DNA of 19,436 nucleotides from CAYUWM01 sp964448395. GTDB lineage: Bacteria; Chloroflexota; Dehalococcoidia; E44-bin15. This document shows, one piece after another, positions 12,823 to 19,436 of the stretch (within the stretch, counting starts at the first letter, position 1; every line of letters starts with the position of its first letter). The position numbers and the translations under genes are program-made. The stretch lies in the NCBI GenBank assembly GCA_964448395.1, contig CAYUWM010000033.1, forward strand, positions 1-19,436. The letters run 5' to 3'. Under the pieces are notes generated by a model, which searched no databases, was not told the origin of the DNA, and worked only from the letters and a program-made list of their open reading frames with translations.

Positions 12823-13821
12823 ATGGCGAAAAAACATAAGGCGGCACCCAAGCTTGACGTAAGCAAGCACGTAACCAGACGTCGCTTGGCGCGGTGGGAA
12901 AAGGAGAGGCGCAGGCGGCGGATATACACCGCAGCAGGTATACTGGTTATCGTTCTCGTCGTGGTAATTGTGGCCGTGGCCTACGCCGGCAACACCACCG
13001 AGGGGGAGATGTGGGTCACCAGCGTGGGGGATGTCGATTTCCACGGCAGTGACTATGCCAATGCCCTCTACCTATGCGAGCTCGGTTTGTATAACGCCAC
13101 CGCTAACCAGACCGAGAACCCTATCCTGCTGCTGGAGACCAGCGAACTGGTGCGCCAGGGCGCTGAGGAATTCGGCATCCCGGTAACCGACACGGAGGTC
13201 ACCCAGGTTTTAAGATCCATGTTCCAGACCGAGAACCAGTCGCTGACCGACGAGGATTTTCAGCAAGCCTACCAGGAAATGCTCAGCAACCTGGGGGTTG
13301 ACGATAACAGATTCCGCGAGTTGATTGAGGTCGAGCTGCTTCAGCTCAAGCTGGATCAATACCTCAGGGCTCAGATACCAAACTCCTCCATGCATGTTTA
13401 CCTGGAGGCGATCTCAATGACCAGCGAAGAGGAGGCTCTAGCGGCAGGGGCAAGAATCTTTGCCGGGGAGAACTTCTCCTATGTGGGGCAGAATTATACT
13501 TACAATGAGCTGGGCTGGTTTCCCCGGGGTATAATATACCCTGATATAGAGGAGGTGGCCTTCAGCCTGGAGGTCGGCGGGGTGAGCGACCCCATCCACA
13601 TCACTAACCCCGATGCGCAGACAGATTACTATTATTTAATCAAGGTCGACGCCAAAGAGAAAAGGGTGATCGAAGACAATTTCAGCGAGCAGCTCAAGAG
13701 TACCGCGTATCCGGGGTGGTTCGCGATGCAGCAGGATGAAAAGGTTAAGCGCAATCCCAACCTCGACCTAGATCAGTTGTATGAATGGGCCATGGAACAG
13801 CTTATAGAGCAGATGGGGTAA
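12823..13821 (+). CDS. Membrane-anchored SurA/PrsA-like peptidyl-prolyl isomerase
   Basis: A protein of 332 residues. Residues 1-34 are strongly basic (RRRLARWEKERRRRR) and residues 35-56 form one hydrophobic helix, giving a signal anchor with the bulk outside. There is no lipobox cysteine, unlike PrsA. A SurA-N-like helical region spans about 65-190 (TDTEVTQVL, LTDEDFQQAYQEMLSNLGV). A reduced PpiC/rotamase domain lies around 200-280, shown by YNELGWFPRGIIYPDIEEVAFSLE and VGGVSDPIHI. It probably assists folding of exported proteins; catalytic activity is uncertain because the parvulin domain is divergent. The start ATG has only a weak AAGAG nearby. The downstream homoserine dehydrogenase starts two bases after its stop. 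Confidence 0.87.
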   Translation: MAKKHKAAPKLDVSKHVTRRRLARWEKERRRRRIYTAAGILVIVLVVVIVAVAYAGNTTEGEMWVTSVGDVDFHGSDYANALYLCELGLYNATANQTENPILLLETSELVRQGAEEFGIPVTDTEVTQVLRSMFQTENQSLTDEDFQQAYQEMLSNLGVDDNRFRELIEVELLQLKLDQYLRAQIPNSSMHVYLEAISMTSEEEALAAGARIFAGENFSYVGQNYTYNELGWFPRGIIYPDIEEVAFSLEVGGVSDPIHITNPDAQTDYYYLIKVDAKEKRVIEDNFSEQLKSTAYPGWFAMQQDEKVKRNPNLDLDQLYEWAMEQLIEQMG

Positions 13822-13823
13822 CG

Positions 13824-15122
13824 TTGGGCGATAGAGAAAACATCGGGGTCGGCCTTTTAGGGTTGGGGGTCATCGGCGGGGCCGTGGCCCGCAGGCTGAC
13901 GGAGCGGGCGGAGGCGCTCGCCAGTTTGACCGGCTGCCCGCTGCGCCTGCGCCGCATAGCCGAGAAGGATCTCGCCAAGACACGCGCTTCCGGCATTGAC
14001 CCCAAGCTGTTCACCACCGACCCGGCACAGGTGGTCAGCGACCCGAATGTCGATATAGTGGTCGAGGTGCTTGGCGGCGAGCACCCGGCGATGGAGCTTA
14101 TCAACGATGCCCTGGACCGCGGTAAATACGTGGTCACCTCTAACAAGGAGGTGATGGCCAAGCACTTGCCCGAGTTCCTCTCCCGCGCCGAGAGTAAAGG
14201 CGTGGATATAATGTACGAGGCCAGCGTGGGCGGGGGCATACCGCTGATCGCTCCTTTCAAGCAGGATCTGCTGGCCAACGAGATATCAACGATACTCGCC
14301 ATCATAAACGGCACCACCAACTACATACTCACCAGGATGGCCACCGAGGGGCTCGATTTCTCCTCCGCCCTCAAGCAAGCGCAGGAGCTGGGATACGCTG
14401 AGGCCGACCCCACCAACGACATCGAGGGGATTGACGCCGCCTACAAGCTCACCATACTCGCCACCCTGGCCTTTAATATCGAGGTGCGCCCCGAAGAGGT
14501 CCACCACGAGGGTATCTCACGGCTCTCGGCCCGCGACTTCCGCTACGCCAGTGAGCTGGGCTACAAGATAAAGCTGCTCGCCATCGCCAAGGAGAGGGAC
14601 GGTTCGGTCGAGGTACGGGTGCACCCCGTCTTCCTGCACCAGGACCTGCTTCTGGCCAAGGTGGACGGCGTTTACAATGCGGTCCAGGTGGAGGGCGACC
14701 TGGTGGGACGGGTGCTGTTCTACGGGCAGGGGGCCGGCCCCTCCGCCACCTCCAGCGCGGTGATCGCCGATGTGATAGATGTAGCCCAGCGGATCAAACG
14801 CGGGGTGAGCATCACCCCCGCACTGCGGCTCAACCCATCCAAACGCGTCATGCCCATCGCGGAGATCGAGACCCGCTACTATCTCAGGATGCTCACCGTG
14901 GACCGCCCCGGGGTGCTGGCACAGATCTCCAAGGTCATGGCGGACAATGACATCAGCATCTCATCGGTGATTCAGAAGGAGAGCGATGTGGCCAACGATG
15001 TGGCGGAGATAGTGCTCATGACCTACCCCGCCCGTGAGAGTGCGATGCAGCAGGCGATGGGTGAGATCTCCCGCCTGGATGTGATGAAGGAGATCGCCAG
15101 CTTCGTCCGCGTCGAGGACTGA
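13824..15122 (+). CDS. hom: Homoserine dehydrogenase with ACT domain
   Basis: Hom reduces aspartate semialdehyde to homoserine, the branch to threonine and methionine. It has 432 residues from TTG 13824, two bases after the upstream stop. The in-frame ATG at 13785 would overlap the preceding gene by 37 bases and add a non-homologous tail, so TTG is preferred, although the upstream GGGG is a weak binding site. The NAD(P) loop is GVGLLGLGVIGGAVA. Catalytic-domain blocks are VVEVLGGEHPA, VTSNKEVMAKH, YEASVGGGIPLIAPF, INGTTNYILTRM and GYAEADPTNDIEGIDAAYK. The C-terminal ACT domain (YYLRMLTVDRPGVLAQISKVM) normally gives threonine feedback control. ThrC follows two genes downstream. Confidence 0.95.
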   Translation: MGDRENIGVGLLGLGVIGGAVARRLTERAEALASLTGCPLRLRRIAEKDLAKTRASGIDPKLFTTDPAQVVSDPNVDIVVEVLGGEHPAMELINDALDRGKYVVTSNKEVMAKHLPEFLSRAESKGVDIMYEASVGGGIPLIAPFKQDLLANEISTILAIINGTTNYILTRMATEGLDFSSALKQAQELGYAEADPTNDIEGIDAAYKLTILATLAFNIEVRPEEVHHEGISRLSARDFRYASELGYKIKLLAIAKERDGSVEVRVHPVFLHQDLLLAKVDGVYNAVQVEGDLVGRVLFYGQGAGPSATSSAVIADVIDVAQRIKRGVSITPALRLNPSKRVMPIAEIETRYYLRMLTVDRPGVLAQISKVMADNDISISSVIQKESDVANDVAEIVLMTYPARESAMQQAMGEISRLDVMKEIASFVRVED

Positions 15123-15135
15123 GAGGCGGCATCGA

Positions 15136-15519
15136 ATGGGTCATCTATCTTCCACACTGGCGGTGAGGGACATGTCAAAGACCATCTCCTTCTACCGCGA
15201 CTCGCTCGGCTTTGAATTGGGAATGACGTTCCCCGATGCCGATAGCCCGGAGTACGCTGACCTCTCCAGGGACGGCATGGTGCTGATGTTCATACCGGCA
15301 AGGAACTGCGGCATAGACCCGGGCGAGAAGCTGGGCACAGGCGTCAATTTATATATGGAGATCGACGGCGACATCGACCGCTACTACGCCGAGTTGAAGG
15401 GCAAGGGCGTCAATATCACCATCGACATTAAGGACGAGCCGTTCGGCATCAGGGACTTCACGCTAGAGGACCCCGACGGTTATCTGCTCACCTTCAATAA
15501 ACGTCTCCAGAGGCAATAA
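15136..15519 (+). CDS. VOC superfamily (glyoxalase/bleomycin resistance-like) protein
   Basis: A single-domain VOC protein of 127 residues; ATG 15136 has GAGAGG upstream. The family beta-alpha-beta pattern is seen in LAVRDMSKTISFYRDSLGFELG near the start and DFTLEDPDGYLLTFNK near the end. Possible metal ligands are H3, the Glu in YMEIDG and the Glu in LEDPDG, as in glyoxalase I-type enzymes, but the substrate is not predictable. It sits 13 bases after hom and before the DUF3800-like gene, in the same transcriptional direction. No direct link with threonine synthesis is apparent. It could be a lyase, an isomerase or a binding protein. Confidence 0.85.
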   Translation: MGHLSSTLAVRDMSKTISFYRDSLGFELGMTFPDADSPEYADLSRDGMVLMFIPARNCGIDPGEKLGTGVNLYMEIDGDIDRYYAELKGKGVNITIDIKDEPFGIRDFTLEDPDGYLLTFNKRLQRQ

Positions 15520-15541
15520 GTACGACGGGGAGGCAACGGAC

Positions 15542-16330
15542 ATGGTCTACCTGCTCTACACCGAAGAGACAAGCATGCGGCGAGACCCTAAGTCCAGATT
15601 CTTTATATATGGCGGCATGTTCTTCCCCATTGATGCTCTCACCGAACTGCATAATCTAGTCCAGCGGTCGCGGGATGACAGCGGATTCCACGACGGCGAC
15701 GAGCTCAAGTTCAGCGCCAGTTCCCGTCCCAAGCACCTGCCCAAGGAGCAGCACGCCGCCGCCCGGCGAAACGTTCTCAACGGCTGCCAGCAGCTCGGCG
15801 CGCGCCTCATAACGACAATCGTGCTGCCGGGCATAGCTAAAGGCCGCCCGATGGGGGAGCTGGTCGGCTGGGGGGTCAACTCTGTGCTCGGCGCGTTCGA
15901 AGACTTCTTAACAGAAGAGAACGCCAGCGGCATCTGCATCTTCGACCGCCTGCCCTTCACCCAGCCCTATAAATACCTCAAGACCAGGTTCCAGGCAGGT
16001 GTGATGTCCGACGACGGAACCGCCCGTCGACTGGAGCAGGTGCAACTATTATCACTGAGCTGCGCGGGAGCCTCCCACGTTGCATCTGCGGTTGATATCG
16101 TTATCGGCTCCCTGAAATACTGCCTCAACGAGAAGGAGCCAAGCGAAACCTGCCGCGCCATGCTGCCGGGTATCCTGGGGATGATGTGGCACAAGAAGGA
16201 GGGCGATTCCGTTCAACTTCGAGGGTGCGGCTTGCAGTTCAGCCCTGCAGAGGTTAAAATATCAGCCTACCAGCAGCAGTATGACGATTTAACGCAACGA
16301 CTTGAAGGCTTCCTGAAGGAAGGATTATAG
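15542..16330 (+). CDS. DUF3800-like protein of unknown function
   Basis: A protein of 262 residues; ATG 15542 follows GGGGAGG at good spacing. It opens VYLLYTEETSMRRDPKSRF, then FFIYGGMFFP, and has HDGDELKFSAS, GICIFDRLPF and SCAGASHVASAVDIVIGSLKYC. These match, in order, the DUF3800 layout (Y-DE-S at strand 1, a GG-F strand, an E-K-F block, a D-R strand, and a final SxxxxxAD helix), a predicted RNase H-like fold often found in mobile or defence contexts. The usual first Asp is replaced: YTEE instead of YxDES. The call is by layout only and function is unknown. Its end supplies the AAGGAAGG binding site of thrC, which starts at the very next base. Confidence 0.65.
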   Translation: MVYLLYTEETSMRRDPKSRFFIYGGMFFPIDALTELHNLVQRSRDDSGFHDGDELKFSASSRPKHLPKEQHAAARRNVLNGCQQLGARLITTIVLPGIAKGRPMGELVGWGVNSVLGAFEDFLTEENASGICIFDRLPFTQPYKYLKTRFQAGVMSDDGTARRLEQVQLLSLSCAGASHVASAVDIVIGSLKYCLNEKEPSETCRAMLPGILGMMWHKKEGDSVQLRGCGLQFSPAEVKISAYQQQYDDLTQRLEGFLKEGL

Positions 16331-17380
16331 ATGAGACAAGGCGTTCTGGAGAGATACCGCGAATTCCTGCCCGTAACCGATAAGACCCCCATAATCACCA
16401 TCGGAGAGGGCAACACGCCCCTGATCCGCTCGCGGGTTATCGAGAAGGAGCTGGGCTGCGAGCTGTACTTCAAGCTGGAGGGCTGCAACCCCACCGGCTC
16501 GTTCAAGGACCGCGGCATGGTGGTCGCCGTGGCCAAGGCGGTGGAGGAGGGGGCCAGGGCCATCATCTGCGCCTCCACCGGCAACACCAGCGCCTCAGCG
16601 GCGGCGTTCGGCGCCGGGTTCGGGCTACAGACCATCGTCATCATCCCCGAAGGGAAGATCGCCCAGGGCAAGCTGGCGCAGGCGTTGATATACGGGGCCA
16701 GGATCATCGCTATCGACGGCAATTTCGATCAGGCCTTGACCATCGTTCGCCAGCTGTGCGATAAGCACCCGATAACCCTGGTGAACTCGCTGAACCCCAA
16801 CCGCATCCAGGGACAGAAGACCGCCGCCTTCGAGATAATCGATGCGCTGGGGGATGCCCCGGACTACCACTTCATCCCGGTGGGCAACGCCGGCAACATC
16901 ACCGCCTACTGGAAGGGGTACAATGAATACTTCGATGCCGGTCACTCCACCAAGAAGCCACGGATGATGGGTTTCCAGGCGGAGGGGGCTTCCCCCATCG
17001 TACAGGACCGGGTCTTCGAGCGCCCGGAGACGGTGGCAACCGCCATCAGGATCGGCAACCCGGCGAGCTGGAAACTGGCCACCGCCGCCCGCGATGAATC
17101 GGGGGGCGTCATCGACGCGGTCACCGACGAGGAGATACTTTCCGCCTACCGCCTGCTGGCGCAGAAGGAGGGTATATTCGGCGAGCCGGCGTCGGCGGCA
17201 TCGGTGGCCGGGCTGCTGAAGGCGACCGAGGGCGGCCTCGACCTCAAGGGCAAGACCGTGGTGGCGATAATCACCGGCAGCGGGCTCAAGGACCCGGACA
17301 CGGCGGTAGGTTGCGCTGAAGCTCCAGCCGCATTACCTACAAACTTCGCTGCCATCGAGCAGGCTCTGGGATTGGGGTGA
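16331..17380 (+). CDS. thrC: Threonine synthase
   Basis: ThrC converts O-phosphohomoserine to threonine with pyridoxal phosphate. It has 349 residues, the size of the short form found in many bacteria and archaea. The start directly abuts the previous stop (TAGATG), with AAGGAAGG about eight bases upstream. The PLP lysine is K59 in NPTGSFKDRGM. Other blocks are GEGNTPLIRS, CASTGNTSASAAAFG (80-94), VPVGNAGN-type HFIPVGNAGNITAYW, and the C-terminal ITGSGLKDP. Together with hom in the same run it covers two steps of threonine synthesis; the intermediate homoserine kinase is not encoded in this window. Confidence 0.95.
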   Translation: MRQGVLERYREFLPVTDKTPIITIGEGNTPLIRSRVIEKELGCELYFKLEGCNPTGSFKDRGMVVAVAKAVEEGARAIICASTGNTSASAAAFGAGFGLQTIVIIPEGKIAQGKLAQALIYGARIIAIDGNFDQALTIVRQLCDKHPITLVNSLNPNRIQGQKTAAFEIIDALGDAPDYHFIPVGNAGNITAYWKGYNEYFDAGHSTKKPRMMGFQAEGASPIVQDRVFERPETVATAIRIGNPASWKLATAARDESGGVIDAVTDEEILSAYRLLAQKEGIFGEPASAASVAGLLKATEGGLDLKGKTVVAIITGSGLKDPDTAVGCAEAPAALPTNFAAIEQALGLG

Positions 17381-17384
17381 TGCT

Positions 17385-18320
17385 ATGTCCCGTGCCATGG
17401 TGATCGTCAATCCGTATGCCCGGGGCGGGATGGCCCGCACCAGGTGGCCCATTATCAAGCAGCTGCTCAAGGACTCGGGTTTGTCATTCGATTGTAGCTT
17501 TACCGAGAGCGCAGGACACGCAACCGAGCTCGCCAGGGACGCGGTGGAGAAGGGATACGAGCTGGTCATCGCAGTGGGCGGCGACGGCACGGTGAACGAG
17601 GTGGTGAACGGCCTGGTGGACGAAAGCGGCAGGGGCAGGGCAACCCTCGGCTTTATCAGCGCCGGTACCGTCAGCGATTTCGCCCAATCCGTGGGCATAC
17701 CTCAGAACTACGTGAAAGCCAGCCGCATATTCCCGGACTTCAGTGAAATCACCATCGACCTCGGGGTCATGGAATGCACCAGCAGCCAGCGCCAACTGCG
17801 TCGGTTTTTCGGTAACACAGCGGGGTTGGGTTTCGTAACCGACATCGTCAGCGGCGCCAACCAGCGCCTCAAGTTTCTGGGGGGCACAACAGCGTATGCC
17901 ATCTGGTTGATGCCTATAATCACTAACTACAACAACAAAGATATAACCCTGAGCATCGACGGCCAGAGGTATGAGGAACGCGACTTCGCTATCTTAGTGA
18001 ACAACGGGCGCTATCTCGGCGGGGGCAAGGTGTTCCCCCATGCCGACCCCAGCGACGGGCTGCTGGATGTGGCCATCCTCGGCGACCTGAGCAAGGCCGA
18101 AGCGATCTGGCATTTACCCTGGTTGTACATCGGCACACGCACTAAACACCCCAAGATAAGGATGTGCCAGGCCAAGAGCATCGAGGTGGATTCGCCGCAG
18201 CGGCTTCCCGTACAGATAGACGGCGAGGTAATCGGTGAGACGCCGGTAAGCTTCAGGGTGATCCCGTCTGCACTGAACGTGGCCACCCGGCAACAAAGGA
18301 GGAGATTATGGCGAAGATAA
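17385..18320 (+). CDS. Diacylglycerol kinase family lipid kinase
   Basis: A soluble ATP-dependent lipid kinase of the YegS/DgkB/sphingosine-kinase type, with 311 residues. The nucleotide loop is VVIAVGGDGTVNEVVNGL in pieces, with GGDGT at 65-69; the start ATG 17385 follows GGGGTGAT. The next motif reads ISAGTVSDFAQSVGIP instead of the usual GTGNDFA, a divergence in the second conserved loop. NTAGLGFVTDIV, VNNGRYLGGGKVFPHADPSDGLLDV and the beta-sandwich PVQIDGEVIGETP complete the family. It probably phosphorylates diacylglycerol or a related lipid at the membrane face. Its last 13 bases overlap the next gene, so the two are translated in coupling. Confidence 0.9.
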   Translation: MSRAMVIVNPYARGGMARTRWPIIKQLLKDSGLSFDCSFTESAGHATELARDAVEKGYELVIAVGGDGTVNEVVNGLVDESGRGRATLGFISAGTVSDFAQSVGIPQNYVKASRIFPDFSEITIDLGVMECTSSQRQLRRFFGNTAGLGFVTDIVSGANQRLKFLGGTTAYAIWLMPIITNYNNKDITLSIDGQRYEERDFAILVNNGRYLGGGKVFPHADPSDGLLDVAILGDLSKAEAIWHLPWLYIGTRTKHPKIRMCQAKSIEVDSPQRLPVQIDGEVIGETPVSFRVIPSALNVATRQQRRRLWRR

Positions 18321-18886
18321 GTGTTGAAGGTGCGGGCAATTACTCTCACCATTACCCCCGGACGGCCACCATAGTCACCGTCCACTCCGGCGGCAGAGAT
18401 AACTGCATGGCGGTGGCATGGCACTCGTCGATATCGTTCAATCCCCCCCTCTTCGGGGTGTCCATCGCCCCCAAGCGGCGCACCATGGAGATGATTCGCG
18501 AGGCCGGGGAGTTCGCGGTGAACTTCATGCCCATAGAGCTGGCGGAGCTGGTAGCCGCCGTCGGTGGACGCTCGGGGACAGAGGTGGACAAATTCGACCG
18601 ATGGCATATCGAGAAGGAGCAGCCGCTCAAGACTTCGGCGCCGGTGTTGAAGGACGCCTACGCCTGTTACGAGTGCCGCCTGGTCGATGAACAGGTTTAC
18701 GGCGACCATATATGGGTCGTCGGCGAGATCGTGGCCGCCCACTACGAGGAGGGGCTGTTCACCAAGGAGCAGCTTATCGATCTGGAGCGCGTATCACCCG
18801 CCCTGTACATGGGCGGAGAGAACTATACAATCCCGGCGAACGATAAACTCCGCCACCTCGACCGCAAAGTGTACGGGGCGCGCTGA
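18308..18886 (+). CDS. Flavin reductase-like FMN-binding protein
   Basis: A protein of 192 residues; ATG 18308 follows a very strong AAAGGAGGAG and lies within the end of the lipid kinase gene. The FMN-binding split barrel is suggested by PRTATIVTVHSGGRDNCMAVAW, SSISFNPPLFGVSIAPKRRT, EFAVNFMPIELAEL and YECRLVDEQVYGDHIWVVGEIV in pieces. Such proteins either reduce free flavin with NAD(P)H or hold FMN as redox proteins; which applies is not visible. In anaerobes many members are oxygen-response or redox proteins. FolE starts 11 bases after its stop. Confidence 0.88.
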   Translation: MAKISVEGAGNYSHHYPRTATIVTVHSGGRDNCMAVAWHSSISFNPPLFGVSIAPKRRTMEMIREAGEFAVNFMPIELAELVAAVGGRSGTEVDKFDRWHIEKEQPLKTSAPVLKDAYACYECRLVDEQVYGDHIWVVGEIVAAHYEEGLFTKEQLIDLERVSPALYMGGENYTIPANDKLRHLDRKVYGAR

Positions 18887-18897
18887 AAGGAAGACCA

Positions 18898-19436
18898 TTG
18901 GCGAATAATAGCGATATCGAGAAAGCGATAAAATCCATCCTCAAGGCCATCGGCGAGGACCCGTCGCGCGAAGGGCTGCGGGATACCCCGCGGCGCATCG
19001 CCGAGATGTACGCCGACATCTTCAGCGGCTTGGAAGCCGACCCGCGCCAGGTGCTGACCACCGGCTTCGACGAGGGGCACCACGAGATGGTCATCATCAA
19101 GGACATCCCCTTCTACTCCATGTGCGAGCACCACCTGCTGCCCTTCTTCGGGCTGGTGCACGTGGGCTACATACCCAACGGTCGCATCGTGGGCGCCTCC
19201 AAGCTGCCCCGCGCCGTGGACATACTGGCCAAGCGACCCCAGCTCCAGGAGAGGCTCACCAGCCAGATAGCGGAGGCGGTCGAGGAGGTGCTGCGGCCCA
19301 AGGGTGTAGGGGTGGTGATAAAGGCGGAGCATATGTGCATGACGATGCGGGGGGTGAAGAAGCCGGGTTCCAATATCGTTACGTCGGCGATGAGGGGCAA
19401 CTTCCGCTCCCGGCCGGCCACCCGCGCCGAGTTCAT
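18898..19436 (+). CDS. folE: GTP cyclohydrolase I, partial
   Basis: FolE converts GTP to dihydroneopterin triphosphate, entering folate and pterin synthesis. The window holds 179 codons, and the gene runs off the right edge with only a few codons missing, given the usual 185-200 residues. The start is TTG 18898 with AAAGGAAG upstream; no ATG or GTG fits before the conserved helix. Zinc ligands C76, H79 and C147 are seen in SMCEHHLLPF and EHMCMTMRGV. VGASKLPRAVDILAKRPQLQERLTSQIA (in pieces) and KKPGSNIVTSAMRG are diagnostic. The N-terminal helix EDPSREGLRDTPRRIAEMY is typical. It is the last visible gene in the run and relates to glyA through folate. Confidence 0.96.
   Translation, partial: MANNSDIEKAIKSILKAIGEDPSREGLRDTPRRIAEMYADIFSGLEADPRQVLTTGFDEGHHEMVIIKDIPFYSMCEHHLLPFFGLVHVGYIPNGRIVGASKLPRAVDILAKRPQLQERLTSQIAEAVEEVLRPKGVGVVIKAEHMCMTMRGVKKPGSNIVTSAMRGNFRSRPATRAEF

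Noticed and set aside
1..19436. Mobile elements, CRISPR arrays, tRNA or rRNA genes
   Set aside because: No regular repeat-spacer arrays, transposase or integrase signatures, or tRNA-like CCA/TTC arm patterns were seen in the short intergenic gaps, none of which exceeds about 170 bases.

Overview
The window reads as a dense, GC-rich bacterial chromosome segment with 23 protein-coding genes (two cut by the window edges), short intergenic gaps and no RNA genes, insertion sequences, CRISPR arrays or phage genes that I can see. The organism is probably an anaerobic, Dehalococcoidia-like member of the Chloroflexota. This is inferred from a transketolase split into two subunits, multi-cysteine Fe-S proteins of anaerobe type, a single-membrane style anchored PpiC protein, the gene order and frequent TTG/GTG starts. 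No 16S gene or other decisive marker is present, so the taxonomic call is tentative.

Region by region. Positions 1-341 (minus): the N-terminal 113 codons of a protein whose start resembles the N-terminal domain of the Fe-S protein at 7111-8106. Positions 473-1120: a two-gene toxin-antitoxin-like unit with a TTGACA-N17-TACAAT promoter and an adjacent palindrome. Positions 1212-3712: proB-proA (glutamate to proline), with its own promoter whose core nearly copies the toxin-antitoxin promoter. Positions 3709-5534 (minus): a split transketolase, convergent with proA so that the stop codons overlap. Positions 5535-5657: a divergent promoter region. Positions 5658-8106: an amidohydrolase, the RNA cyclic phosphodiesterase ThpR and a multi-cluster Fe-S protein. 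Positions 8121-10285: a small zinc ribbon protein, a ComF-like phosphoribosyltransferase and a large unrecognised protein with a GT-A-like N-terminal half. Positions 10282-11619: glyA with its own promoter. Positions 11643-19436: a long run of same-strand genes with short gaps or overlaps: rpsF-ssb-rpsR, an anchored PpiC-type foldase, homoserine dehydrogenase, a VOC protein, a DUF3800-like protein, threonine synthase, a diacylglycerol-kinase-family lipid kinase, a flavin reductase-like protein and the start of folE.

Metabolically the window joins amino-acid synthesis (ProBA; Hom and ThrC in the aspartate-to-threonine branch; GlyA linking serine/glycine to one-carbon folate) with folate/pterin entry (FolE) and the pentose-phosphate route (transketolase). 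The least explained parts are the 365-residue protein at 9188-10285, the Fe-S/winged-helix-like pair, the DUF3800-like protein inside the hom-thrC run, and two probable leaderless transcripts (511 and 5658/5661).
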